In this document: positions 17,976 to 27,218 of the stretch, piece by piece | Layout of the letters: each line of letters opens with the position of its first letter | Position numbering within the stretch: position 1 is the first letter of the stretch | Source of the DNA: Bacillota bacterium | GTDB taxonomy: Bacteria > Bacillota > Clostridia > Lachnospirales > Lachnospiraceae | Length of the DNA stretch: 64,000 nt | Assembly (NCBI GenBank): GCA_023392535.1 | Contig: JAEVYY010000018.1 | Coordinates: 1-64,000, forward strand | Reading direction: 5' to 3' | The notes under the pieces: model-generated | Told to the model about the DNA's origin: nothing | The model's database searches: none | Seen by the model: the letters and a program-made list of their open reading frames with translations, nothing else | Translations under genes and position numbers: made by a program

Positions 17976-18782
17976 ATGAAAAAAAAAGATTTGCAGGATC
18001 AGAATATAGAACTACAGGACAAAAAAGAAGAAATCAGTATTAAAGAAGGAGAACGGATTGGACTGGGGCTGCGTAATATGCAGACGCAGGCCGATATTCT
18101 GAAACGAAAAAAGCGCAGAAAACGAAAAATTATAATTATTATACTCATCTTACTTATAATCATAATCAGTGTTGTAGTGTATCAAATTAAGAAATCAGAA
18201 ACAGAAAGTACTACGGTTGAGTCGAGTGAAGCTGCTGTAGCAGGTGAAAATCAAGAAATTATTTTAGGTGAAATATTAGAAATTAGTGGAAACGAGATGA
18301 CGTTTACCCTCGTGGAAGAAGAGGAAAGTACAGATTCAAGTGAGGATTCTAAAAAAGGGGAGGGACCAAATAGCGGGATGCAAAGAGGGCAGCAAACTGG
18401 AGAGTCCCAAAGTATAGACGGGGCTAACGAGCAGGCCGGTGAAGGCGGGGTGCCTGACCAGAGCAGCATGGATACATCAGAGGGTATGCAGATGAACAAT
18501 GGAGAAATGCCTGACATGAGTGGGATGCAGTCAGATGACGAAGCAAGTACGAAAGAGAGCTCTAAGAGCGGAGAAATGATGCCGGAAGCAACGATAGAAA
18601 CAAAGACATATCGTTCCCTTGGAGAAGAAAGGATAGCAACAATCCCGGTTGGGACTGACGTAATCACAAAACTTGGAACAGTAACAACGTTTGCAAGACT
18701 AGCGGCGGGTGATGTGGTTCAGATGTTGACGGAAAAAGACGGGGATGGGGATGTCATTATTAAAATGTGGATTGTAGGATAG
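17976..18782 (+). CDS. Single-pass membrane protein with Met/Gly/acidic extracellular region, unknown
   Basis: This 268-residue protein lies between the permease and ATPase genes. It has a charged cytoplasmic N-terminus (1-48), a run of basic residues, one transmembrane helix (about 50-70, almost all Ile, Leu and Val), a Ser/Glu-rich linker, and an extracellular stretch (about 125-205) rich in Gly, Met, Gln and Asp with units such as GMQMNNGEMPDMSGMQ. The last 60 residues form a compact domain with several predicted strands. I do not recognise the family. Its position in the operon, 12 bases after the permease, suggests an accessory subunit of the exporter. Its C-terminal coding end reaches to within 12 bases of the ATPase start. 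Confidence 0.75.
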   Translation: MKKKDLQDQNIELQDKKEEISIKEGERIGLGLRNMQTQADILKRKKRRKRKIIIIILILLIIIISVVVYQIKKSETESTTVESSEAAVAGENQEIILGEILEISGNEMTFTLVEEEESTDSSEDSKKGEGPNSGMQRGQQTGESQSIDGANEQAGEGGVPDQSSMDTSEGMQMNNGEMPDMSGMQSDDEASTKESSKSGEMMPEATIETKTYRSLGEERIATIPVGTDVITKLGTVTTFARLAAGDVVQMLTEKDGDGDVIIKMWIVG

Positions 18783-18793
18783 GAGTCATACAT

Positions 18794-19462
18794 ATGATTG
18801 ATATTAAAAATTTGAATAAAGGATACCTGTTAGGTGAAGAAAGACTTCCCATTTTAAAAAATATAAACTTTCACGTGGATGAGGGTGAGTTTGTTGCAAT
18901 TCTTGGACCCTCAGGTTCTGGTAAAACAACATTCATGAATGTGATTGGATGCATGGATATTGCAGATGACGGCGAGTATTATCTGGATGGACTTTCTATA
19001 CATGAAATGCAAGAGTATCAACTTACTGAAATCCGCAATAAAGAGATAGGATTTATCTTTCAGAATTATCAGTTGATTTCAACTTACACGGTCTTGCAAA
19101 ATATCATTATGCCGTTACTAATGCGTGGGATGGATCATAAAGGGGCAGAGGCGGCATGCATGGAAACTATTAAATTGTTAGGAATCGATCACAGGCTGGA
19201 TCACAAACCTTCGGAACTATCGGGTGGGCAGAAACAGAGAGTATCAATAGCCAGAGCAATGGCAGGAAGCCCGGCAATTCTACTGGCGGATGAACCAACA
19301 GGAGCACTGGATACAAATAGTGGTAAGGAAGTTCTCAAATTATTCCAACAGTTGAACTGTATGGGGCACACGATTGTTATGATCACCCACGATCTGAACG
19401 TTGCAAAGTCGGCATCAAGAATTGTAAGTATCGTTGACGGAAGATTATCAGAATATAAATAA
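18794..19462 (+). CDS. ABC transporter ATP-binding protein, MacB/LolD type
   Basis: This 222-residue ATPase powers the permease at 16620. Walker A is GPSGSGKTT, the ABC signature is LSGGQKQR, Walker B is ILLADEPTGALD, and the switch His is in MITHD. The open frame extends further upstream, but AGGAGT at 18780-18785 sits eight bases before the ATG at 18794, and the family's usual N-terminus (MIDIKNLNKGY) begins there. It closes the operon, which ends at the terminator at 19473. Confidence 0.95.
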   Translation: MIDIKNLNKGYLLGEERLPILKNINFHVDEGEFVAILGPSGSGKTTFMNVIGCMDIADDGEYYLDGLSIHEMQEYQLTEIRNKEIGFIFQNYQLISTYTVLQNIIMPLLMRGMDHKGAEAACMETIKLLGIDHRLDHKPSELSGGQKQRVSIARAMAGSPAILLADEPTGALDTNSGKEVLKLFQQLNCMGHTIVMITHDLNVAKSASRIVSIVDGRLSEYK

Positions 19463-19472
19463 AGCGGGATGT

Positions 19473-19507
19473 AAAAAAGGACGATGATTTTCGTCCTTTT
19501 TTGTTGC
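19473..19507 (+). terminator. Intrinsic terminator of the exporter operon
   Basis: A perfect 12-bp stem AAAAAAGGACGA / TCGTCCTTTTTT with a six-base loop provides its own T-run. Confidence 0.9.
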
Positions 19508-19517
19508 ATGTTAACGG

Positions 19518-19546
19518 TTGAATGCACTAAAGTGTTATGCTATAAT
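19518..19546 (+). promoter_or_regulatory. Sigma-A promoter for carAB
   Basis: TTGAAT (19518-19523) and TATAAT (19541-19546) are 17 bases apart, with a TG extended -10 (TGCTATAAT). The leader is only about 30 bases, too short for a PyrR attenuator. Confidence 0.7.
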
Positions 19547-19581
19547 TAGACGATTATGCGAAAGGATAAATAGGTGAATAA

Positions 19582-20757
19582 ATGAAGGCATTTTTAATAT
19601 TGGAAGATGGCACTGTTTTTGAGGGAATCCAGATTGGGTCATCAAAAGAAATTATTAGTGAAATAGTTTTCAATACGTCTATGGCAGGATACTTGGAAGT
19701 ATTGACAGATCCTTCTTATGCAGGGCAGGCAGTATGCATGACGTATCCGTTAATTGGCAATTACGGAATCTGCGAAGAGGATATGGAGTCCAGAAGGCCT
19801 TGGCCAGATGGGTTTATAGTCAGAGAATTATCGAGAGTGCCAAGTAATTTTAGATGCAATTGTTCGCTTCAGGATTTTCTGGTAGAACATGATGTTCCTG
19901 GTATTGCGGGTATAGACACCAGAGCACTCACCAAGATACTGAGAGAGAAAGGTACGATGAATGGTTGTATTACCACAAATAATGCGTATGAATTAGATGT
20001 AATTATTCCAAAATTAAAAGCCTATACTACTGGCAAAGTAGTAGAGAAAGTAACCTGTGAATATAAATACAAGATGGTAGGTTCCACATCGTTAGAAGAA
20101 AATGGTCCAATTTCTGGTAGTTCCAGATTTACTGGAGAAAAAGAAAAGAAACCAACCCTTGTAAGGCAATTAAATGGTACAGGAAAAAAGGTGGCGCTAC
20201 TTGATTTAGGCGCAAAAGATAATATTGCGGCATCTTTGGTAAAAAGAGGTTGTGATGTTACAATCTATCCGGCTCTTACCAGTGCAGAAGAGATACTTGC
20301 AGATGCACCGGACGGAATCATGTTGACAAATGGACCAGGCGATCCAAAAGAATGCACTTCCATCATTTCTGAAATCAAAAAACTATACGATACCAATATC
20401 CCAATTTTTGCAATTTGCTTAGGACATCAACTTATGGCATTGGCCACAGGGGCAGACACTTATAAAATGAAATATGGACATCGCGGTGGGAATCATCCGG
20501 TAAAAGATCTTGAGACAAATAAAGTATATATTTCTTCACAAAATCATGGTTATGTGGTGGATATGGATAAGATCGATCCCAAGATAGCAACGCCTGCATT
20601 TTTGAACGTGAATGATAGTACGAATGAAGGACTTTCCTATACCGGAAAAAATATATTTACCGTGCAGTTTCATCCGGAAGCGTGTCCTGGACCGCAGGAT
20701 TCCGGATATTTATTTGATAGATTCATAAAAATGATGGAGGTAACAAAAAATGCCTAA
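19582..20757 (+). CDS. carA: Carbamoyl-phosphate synthase small (glutaminase) subunit
   Basis: This 391-residue subunit hydrolyses glutamine and channels ammonia to CarB to make carbamoyl phosphate for arginine and pyrimidines. The N-terminal CPSase small-chain domain (1-~150) includes FNTSMAGYLEVLTDPSYAGQ. The class I glutaminase domain has its nucleophile Cys279 in AICLGHQ and the His/Glu pair in VQFHPEACPGP. A short Ser/Gly/Lys-rich linker near residues 165-195 precedes the glutaminase domain and is slightly longer than usual. The stop overlaps the carB start by eight bases. Confidence 0.97.
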   Translation: MKAFLILEDGTVFEGIQIGSSKEIISEIVFNTSMAGYLEVLTDPSYAGQAVCMTYPLIGNYGICEEDMESRRPWPDGFIVRELSRVPSNFRCNCSLQDFLVEHDVPGIAGIDTRALTKILREKGTMNGCITTNNAYELDVIIPKLKAYTTGKVVEKVTCEYKYKMVGSTSLEENGPISGSSRFTGEKEKKPTLVRQLNGTGKKVALLDLGAKDNIAASLVKRGCDVTIYPALTSAEEILADAPDGIMLTNGPGDPKECTSIISEIKKLYDTNIPIFAICLGHQLMALATGADTYKMKYGHRGGNHPVKDLETNKVYISSQNHGYVVDMDKIDPKIATPAFLNVNDSTNEGLSYTGKNIFTVQFHPEACPGPQDSGYLFDRFIKMMEVTKNA

Positions 20758-23700
20758 GAATCCGAACATTAAAAGAGTATTAGTCATTGGTTCCGGACCT
20801 ATCGTCATCGGACAGGCGGCGGAGTTTGATTACGCAGGAACACAGGCATGCCGTTCCCTGAAAGAAGAAGGACTGGAAGTGATTCTTATTAATTCGAATC
20901 CAGCGACCATCATGACAGACAGAGATATTGCAGATAAAGTTTATATTGAACCTTTGACTGTAAGAGTATTGGAACAACTGATCCAAAAAGAAAAGCCAGA
21001 CAGTATACTGCCTACACTTGGTGGACAGGCAGGTCTGAATCTCGGTATGGAATTGGCTGAAAAGGGAATATTGGATAAATATAATGTAAAATTAATCGGT
21101 ACGACACCAGAGACAATCAAGAAGGCTGAAGACCGTCTGGAATTTAAAGAAACTATGGAAAAGATAGGAGAGCCTTGCGCACCATCTCTGGTTGTTGAAG
21201 ATATTCAAACAGGGGTTGATTTTGCAAAAAAAATCGGCTATCCGGTCGTACTTCGCCCAGCCTATACGTTAGGGGGCAGTGGCGGTGGTATCGCACATAC
21301 GCAGTTGGAATTAGAAGAGATTCTAGAAAATGGTCTGAGACTCAGCCGTGTGGGTCAGGTCTTGGTGGAACGCTGTATCGCAGGCTGGAAAGAAATAGAA
21401 TATGAAGTAATGCGTGATGCAAATGGCAACTGTATTACGGTTTGTAACATGGAGAATATTGATCCTGTTGGCGTACATACCGGAGATAGTATCGTGGTTG
21501 CTCCGTCACAGACTTTAGGCGATAAAGAATATCAGATGCTTAGAAGCTCTGCATTAAATATCATTCATGAATTAAATATTACTGGTGGATGCAATGTACA
21601 GTACGCTCTTCATCCGACCAGTTTTGAATATTGTGTTATTGAAGTAAATCCCCGTGTAAGCCGTTCTTCTGCACTGGCATCGAAGGCAACCGGGTATCCG
21701 ATTGCGAAGGTAGCGGCAAAGATTGCTTTGGGATATACCTTGGATGAAATCAAGAATGCAATTACAGGTAAGACCTATGCAAGCTTTGAACCTACGTTGG
21801 ATTATTGTGTGGTAAAGATACCCCGTCTTCCATTTGATAAATTTATTACTGCCAAAAGAACGCTGACCACACAGATGAAAGCAACTGGGGAAGTAATGAG
21901 TATTTGTACGAATTTTGAAGGCGCCCTTATGAAAGCGATTCGTTCGCTGGAACAGCATGTGGATTGTCTGAGAAGTTATGACTTTACAGAGCTTTCAAGG
22001 GAAGAATTATTAGAAAGACTAAAGATAGTGGATGATCAAAGAATTTATGTCATTGCTGAGGCTATCCGAAAAGGGATTCCTTATGACACGATTCATGAAA
22101 TTACAATGGTTGACTGCTGGTTTATAGATAAGTTGGCGATTTTGGTTGAAATGGAGCAGGCCTTAGAGCGGGGACCACTAACAGTAGAGTTATTAAGAGA
22201 AGCAAAACGAATAGAATTTCCAGACACGGTAATCGCCAGACTGACAGGTATGTCAGAATTGGAGATCAAAAATATGCGTTATCAGAACGGAATTACGGCT
22301 TGTTTCAAAATGGTCGATACCTGTGCAGCTGAATTCGAAGCGAGTACTCCTTACTATTACTCCTGCTTTGACGGCGAAAATGAGGCGGCAAAAACAAATC
22401 CTTTGAAGAAAGTATTGGTTCTTGGATCGGGTCCGATTCGTATTGGGCAGGGAATTGAGTTTGATTACTGCTCCGTTCACAGTACGTGGGCATTCAGTAA
22501 AGAAGGGTATGAGACGATCATTGTTAACAATAATCCGGAGACAGTAAGTACCGATTTTGATATTGCAGATAAACTGTATTTTGAGCCTTTGACACCAGAG
22601 GATGTTGAGAATATTGTGAATATTGAAAAACCGGATGGAGCAGTGGTTCAATTCGGGGGACAGACAGCGATTAAATTAACAGAGAGCCTGATGAAGATGG
22701 GTGTTCCCATCCTTGGAACAAGTGCTGAAAACGTAGATGCGGCAGAAGATAGGGAATTATTTGATAAAATCTTGGAGGAGTGCGAAATTCCAAGACCATC
22801 AGGAGGAACGGTATATACAGCAGAAGAAGCCAAAAAAGTTGCCAACAAGTTAGGATATCCGGTACTTGTGCGCCCATCGTATGTGCTGGGGGGACAGGGC
22901 ATGCAGATTGCTATTTCGGATGAAGAAGTGGAAGAATTCATGGAGATCATCAATCGGATTGCACAGGATCATCCGATTCTTGTGGATAAATACCTGATGG
23001 GAAAAGAGATTGAAGTAGATGCTGTATGCGATGGCAACGATATCCTGATTCCTGGTATTATGGAGCATATTGAAAGAGCCGGCGTGCATTCAGGAGACAG
23101 TATTTCCGTATATCCAGCGCAAACGGTTAGTGAGAAGGTAAAGGACACCATTGCTGAATATACCAGAAGACTGGCTAAGTCTTTACATGTGATAGGCCTG
23201 ATCAATATACAATTTATCGTGGTAGGCGAAGATGTCTATGTAATCGAAGTGAATCCACGTTCTTCGCGTACGGTACCTTATATTAGTAAAGTGACAGGAA
23301 TACCTATTGTGGATCTTGCCACACAGGTTATTATTGGGAAGAAAATAAGAGACTTGGGTTATGAACCGGGATTGCAGCCGGAAGCAGATTATATTGCAAT
23401 TAAGATGCCGGTATTCTCTTTTGAGAAGATTCGTGGTGCAGAGATCAGTTTGGGGCCTGAAATGAAATCAACAGGAGAGTGTCTTGGAATTGCAAAGACT
23501 TTTGATGAAGCATTATATAAGGCATTTTTAGGAGCGGGTGTAGATCTTCCAAAATATAAACAAATGATCATCACAGTCAAAGATGCTGATAAAGGAGAAG
23601 CAATCGAGCTTTCTAAAAAATTTGAAAAATTGGGGTATACCATTTATGCGACTAGAAGTACGGCAGCGGCTTTACAGGAAGCCGGTGTAAAAGCGCGGAA

Positions 23701-23950
23701 GGTTAATAAGATTAACCAGGAATCGCCGACCGTTATGGATCTTATTCTGGGGCACAAGATCGATCTTGTTATCGATACCCCAACGCAGGGAAGAGATAAG
23801 TCGAGGGATGGTTTTATTATTCGCAGAACAGCAATCGAAACGGGTGTGAATTGTATTACCTCTCTGGATACTGCCAATGCATTGGCAACCAGTCTTGCAA
23901 ATGTGGAATCGCGCCAATTAAATCTGATTGATATTGCTTCTATATCATAG
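20750..23950 (+). CDS. carB: Carbamoyl-phosphate synthase large subunit
   Basis: This 1066-residue protein has the usual duplicated layout. Two pre-ATP-grasp and ATP-grasp halves begin at about residues 1 and 545, each opening with a VLVxGSGP motif (GSGPIVIGQAAEFDYAG, then GSGPIRIGQGIEFDYCS). An MGS-like allosteric domain covers about 930-1066. It makes carbamoyl phosphate from bicarbonate, ammonia and two ATP. Length is normal and no frame break is visible. It is translated from within the carA end, so the subunits are coupled. With no other arg or pyr gene nearby, it cannot be assigned to one pathway. Confidence 0.97.
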   Translation: MPKNPNIKRVLVIGSGPIVIGQAAEFDYAGTQACRSLKEEGLEVILINSNPATIMTDRDIADKVYIEPLTVRVLEQLIQKEKPDSILPTLGGQAGLNLGMELAEKGILDKYNVKLIGTTPETIKKAEDRLEFKETMEKIGEPCAPSLVVEDIQTGVDFAKKIGYPVVLRPAYTLGGSGGGIAHTQLELEEILENGLRLSRVGQVLVERCIAGWKEIEYEVMRDANGNCITVCNMENIDPVGVHTGDSIVVAPSQTLGDKEYQMLRSSALNIIHELNITGGCNVQYALHPTSFEYCVIEVNPRVSRSSALASKATGYPIAKVAAKIALGYTLDEIKNAITGKTYASFEPTLDYCVVKIPRLPFDKFITAKRTLTTQMKATGEVMSICTNFEGALMKAIRSLEQHVDCLRSYDFTELSREELLERLKIVDDQRIYVIAEAIRKGIPYDTIHEITMVDCWFIDKLAILVEMEQALERGPLTVELLREAKRIEFPDTVIARLTGMSELEIKNMRYQNGITACFKMVDTCAAEFEASTPYYYSCFDGENEAAKTNPLKKVLVLGSGPIRIGQGIEFDYCSVHSTWAFSKEGYETIIVNNNPETVSTDFDIADKLYFEPLTPEDVENIVNIEKPDGAVVQFGGQTAIKLTESLMKMGVPILGTSAENVDAAEDRELFDKILEECEIPRPSGGTVYTAEEAKKVANKLGYPVLVRPSYVLGGQGMQIAISDEEVEEFMEIINRIAQDHPILVDKYLMGKEIEVDAVCDGNDILIPGIMEHIERAGVHSGDSISVYPAQTVSEKVKDTIAEYTRRLAKSLHVIGLINIQFIVVGEDVYVIEVNPRSSRTVPYISKVTGIPIVDLATQVIIGKKIRDLGYEPGLQPEADYIAIKMPVFSFEKIRGAEISLGPEMKSTGECLGIAKTFDEALYKAFLGAGVDLPKYKQMIITVKDADKGEAIELSKKFEKLGYTIYATRSTAAALQEAGVKARKVNKINQESPTVMDLILGHKIDLVIDTPTQGRDKSRDGFIIRRTAIETGVNCITSLDTANALATSLANVESRQLNLIDIASIS

Positions 23951-23973
23951 TAGAATATAGGTAATAAGATTTT

Positions 23974-24018
23974 AAGAGCTATATCAAGTTGGCTAATAAG
24001 TCATTTGATATGGCTCTT
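23974..24018 (+). terminator. Long hairpin after carB, possible terminator
   Basis: A 14-bp stem AAGAGCTATATCAA / TTGATATGGCTCTT with one G-U pair follows the carB stop. The downstream sequence is GTAAAAT rather than a clean T-run, so termination is likely but weaker. Confidence 0.5.
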
Positions 24019-24042
24019 GTAAAATAGAAAGACGAAAATAAT

Positions 24043-24738
24043 ATGAACTACCAAAAAGAATTAGATGGGATCCTGGCACAACTGCCAGATAAAAAGAGAA
24101 CTTTGTTATTACATAGCTGTTGTGCACCCTGTAGTAGCTATGTACTAGAGTATTTAAGGCAGTATTTTCAGATTACGGTATTCTATTACAATCCGAACAT
24201 ATCAGAGGAAGCAGAATATCGGAAACGCGTAGCAGAAGAAAAGCGGCTGATCGAACAGATGAATCAGTTGGCTTTAGAATATGGGAATCAGATTGCTTTT
24301 CTGGAAGGGGATCATGATTCTGATAAATTTTTAAAAAAGATAAAGGGACTGGAGCATTGCAAAGAAGGCGGAGAACGTTGTGAGCAATGTTTTAGGATAA
24401 GGCTGGCAGAAACCGTAAGGGAAGCAAATAAGAGAGGTTATGATTTTTTTACGACAACATTAACAATCAGTCCGTTAAAAAATGCAGAATTGATCAATCA
24501 GATTGGTCAGCAAATGGCAGAGATGTTAGCGTCAGAAGAATGCCAAAGCATTCTTCCAATGCGAGCTTGTTCGCTATATTTGCCATCTGATTTTAAAAAG
24601 AAAAATGGGTATAAGCGTTCTCTTGAATTATCTAGGGAATATGATCTATATAGACAAGATTACTGCGGATGTATTTTTTCAAAAATGCAAAGAGAGCAGG
24701 AAAAAATACAAAGGGAAAGCTTGAAAGGAAGCAGATAG
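24043..24738 (+). CDS. queH: Epoxyqueuosine reductase QueH
   Basis: This 231-residue protein carries the QueH (former DUF208) signature: HSCCAPCSSYVLEYL near the N-terminus, CEQCFRIRL in the middle and YCGCIFS near the C-terminus. The Cys residues bind iron centres, and the enzyme performs the last reduction of epoxyqueuosine to queuosine in tRNA wobble positions. It is the non-cobalamin alternative to QueG. The gene ends seven bases before argS, so both are probably co-transcribed, pairing a tRNA modification gene with a tRNA synthetase gene. Confidence 0.93.
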   Translation: MNYQKELDGILAQLPDKKRTLLLHSCCAPCSSYVLEYLRQYFQITVFYYNPNISEEAEYRKRVAEEKRLIEQMNQLALEYGNQIAFLEGDHDSDKFLKKIKGLEHCKEGGERCEQCFRIRLAETVREANKRGYDFFTTTLTISPLKNAELINQIGQQMAEMLASEECQSILPMRACSLYLPSDFKKKNGYKRSLELSREYDLYRQDYCGCIFSKMQREQEKIQRESLKGSR

Positions 24739-24745
24739 GAGATAT

Positions 24746-26512
24746 ATGAAAAAAGTATTGGAAATGATATCAGAAGAGATGATGGTTGCATTCGAAACAG
24801 CAGGATATGAGAAAGAATTAGGAAAGGTAGCGTTATCAAATCGACCTGATTTATGCGAATATCAATGTAATGGAGCGATGGCAGGTGCAAAAAAATATAA
24901 AAAAGCACCACTTGTGATTGCCAATGAGGTGGCTGAAAAATTAACAGATAGTAAAATTTTTGAAAAAGCAGAAGCAGTTGCACCAGGATTTCTGAATTTA
25001 AGCGTTAAGAAAAATTTCCTGACTGAATATCTGAGGGGTATGGTGAGTGATGCTGTATTTGGTGTAATGAAAACAGAGAATCCTCAGAAAATAGTGATTG
25101 ATTATGGCGGACCAAATGTGGCAAAGCCATTGCATGTAGGGCATTTACGCTCAGCCGTTATTGGTGAAAGCGTTAAGAGAATCAGCAGATTTATGGGACA
25201 TGAGGTAGTAGGCGATATCCATCTAGGAGACTGGGGGCTTCAGATGGGTCTAATCATGACTGAATTAAGGGAAAGACAACCGGAGCTGATTTATTTTGAA
25301 GAAACTTATACTGGGGAATACCCGGAAGAAGCACCATTTACCATAACAGAACTGGAGGAGATATATCCGGTAGCCAGTAAAAAGTCAAAAGAAGATGATA
25401 TCTATAAAGAGGCGGCTATGGATGCGACTTTTAAATTACAGTCAGGCGTCAGAGGATACCGGGCATTATGGAATCATATTATGCAGGTATCAGTCAAGGA
25501 TTTAAAGAAAAATTATGCGAATCTGCATGTAGAATTTGACCTTTGGAAAGGGGAGTCCGATGTACAGGAAGCAATTCCAGGTATGGTGTCTTATATGAAA
25601 GAAGAAGGCTATGCATATGAAAGTGAAGGTGCCTTAGTAGTGGATGTAAAGGAAGAAACGGATACGAAAGAAATTCCTCCTTGTATGATCTTAAAATCAG
25701 ACGGGGCATCTCTATATAATACGACGGATTTGGCTACTATAATGGAGCGTATGCAAGACATTCAACCAGATCATATTATCTATGTGGTCGATAAGAGACA
25801 GGATCTTTATTTTGAACAGGTATTTCGTTGTGCACGAAAAACAAAATTAGTAAAACCAGAAACAAAGTTAACCTTTCTAGGATTTGGTACGATGAATGGA
25901 AAGGATGGAAAGCCTTTTAAGACAAGACAAGGCGGTGTCATGCGCTTGGAGCATCTTTTAGAGGATATTAATAGTGAAATGTATCAAAAGATCATGGACA
26001 ACCGTTCCATGGAAGAGGGAGAAGCAAGAGAAATTGCAAGAACAGTCGCACTGGCAGCAGTCAAGTATGGTGATTTGTCAAATCAGGCTGCCAAAGATTA
26101 TGTATTTGATATTGAGAGATTTACTTCTTTTGAAGGTGACACGGGTCCTTATATTTTATATACTATCGTTCGTATTAAATCGATTCTGAATAAATATGCG
26201 GAGCAGGGAGGGAATCTGGAAAAAGTAGTGATTCAAGATGCGGTAAGTGATTCTGAAAAAGAACTGATGCTGGTACTTACACAATTCAATGCGGCTATGG
26301 AAAGCGCTTTTGAAGAGATCGCGCCACATAAAATATGTGCTTATATTTATGATCTTGCGAATGCCTTTAATCATTTTTATCATGAAACAAAGATTCTGAC
26401 AGAAGAAGAGGAGACAAAGAAGGCTGGTTTCATTGCGTTGTTATTGTTATGCCGGGATATACTGGAAGCATGTATTGACGTGCTGGGATTTGGCGCACCT
26501 GAAAAAATGTAA
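24746..26512 (+). CDS. argS: Arginyl-tRNA synthetase
   Basis: This 588-residue class I synthetase charges tRNA-Arg. The N-terminal Arg-tRNA-synthetase additional domain (about 1-105) is followed by the HIGH-type motif in PNVAKPLHVGHLRSAVIGES (about 120-139), the catalytic domain with a degenerate KMSKS-like segment (GKPFKTRQGG), and a DALR anticodon-binding domain at the C-terminus (from about 465). Length is normal. It follows queH by seven bases and precedes an HD-domain gene by 31 bases. I see no T-box upstream. Confidence 0.96.
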   Translation: MKKVLEMISEEMMVAFETAGYEKELGKVALSNRPDLCEYQCNGAMAGAKKYKKAPLVIANEVAEKLTDSKIFEKAEAVAPGFLNLSVKKNFLTEYLRGMVSDAVFGVMKTENPQKIVIDYGGPNVAKPLHVGHLRSAVIGESVKRISRFMGHEVVGDIHLGDWGLQMGLIMTELRERQPELIYFEETYTGEYPEEAPFTITELEEIYPVASKKSKEDDIYKEAAMDATFKLQSGVRGYRALWNHIMQVSVKDLKKNYANLHVEFDLWKGESDVQEAIPGMVSYMKEEGYAYESEGALVVDVKEETDTKEIPPCMILKSDGASLYNTTDLATIMERMQDIQPDHIIYVVDKRQDLYFEQVFRCARKTKLVKPETKLTFLGFGTMNGKDGKPFKTRQGGVMRLEHLLEDINSEMYQKIMDNRSMEEGEAREIARTVALAAVKYGDLSNQAAKDYVFDIERFTSFEGDTGPYILYTIVRIKSILNKYAEQGGNLEKVVIQDAVSDSEKELMLVLTQFNAAMESAFEEIAPHKICAYIYDLANAFNHFYHETKILTEEEETKKAGFIALLLLCRDILEACIDVLGFGAPEKM

Positions 26513-26543
26513 TCGGTTATAAAAATTAGGAGGAAATTAAAAG

Positions 26544-27128
26544 ATGAGTCGGGAAGAAGCATGGGCTTTATTAATCCAATACAATAAGGAGCCTTTTCAT
26601 CTATTGCATGCACTTACAGTGGAAGGTGTCATGAGATACTTTGCTGAGAAATTACAGTATGCTAACGAAGTAGAGTTCTGGGGCATTGTAGGACTACTTC
26701 ATGACCTTGATTTTGAAAGGTATCCAGATGAGCATTGTACGAAGACAAGGGAAATTATGGAGGCGAATCAATTGGATACAAATCTGATTCATGCGGTCAC
26801 TAGTCATGGTTATGGATTGTGTGAAGAACCACAGCCGAAGCCAGAGCTGGAAATGGAGAAAATCTTGTTTGCCACAGATGAATTAACAGGGCTAATCGGC
26901 GCAGCAGCAAGAATGCGTCCTTCTAAGAGCGTTATGGACATGGAATTATCCAGCTTAAAGAAGAAATTTAAAGACAAAAAATTTGCAGCTGGATGTTCCC
27001 GGGAGGTTATCAAGCAAGGGGCAGAAATGTTAGGCTGGGAGTTAGATAGACTGATGGAGGATACTATTATAGCAATGCGTTCCTGTGAAGCTAAAGTGAA
27101 TGGGATAATGGAAAATCTTCTTGCTTGA
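26544..27128 (+). CDS. HD-domain phosphohydrolase family protein
   Basis: This 194-residue protein has an HD superfamily core. His residues appear in LLHALTVEGVMR, the HD pair in GLLHDLDFERYPDEH and a further His in HAVTSHGYG, together forming the usual metal site. HD proteins hydrolyse phosphomonoesters or nucleotides; the exact substrate is unclear. It resembles small stand-alone HD proteins common in clostridia. AGGAGGAAA lies upstream of the ATG. It probably shares a transcript with argS. Confidence 0.88.
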   Translation: MSREEAWALLIQYNKEPFHLLHALTVEGVMRYFAEKLQYANEVEFWGIVGLLHDLDFERYPDEHCTKTREIMEANQLDTNLIHAVTSHGYGLCEEPQPKPELEMEKILFATDELTGLIGAAARMRPSKSVMDMELSSLKKKFKDKKFAAGCSREVIKQGAEMLGWELDRLMEDTIIAMRSCEAKVNGIMENLLA

Positions 27129-27218
27129 AAATAAGTATTTTGTAAGTATTCACATAGGTGTCTGTGCCGAGAATCAATATAAGAAATTGAAGTTCACACG
27201 CGATAAAAAGGGAATGGT

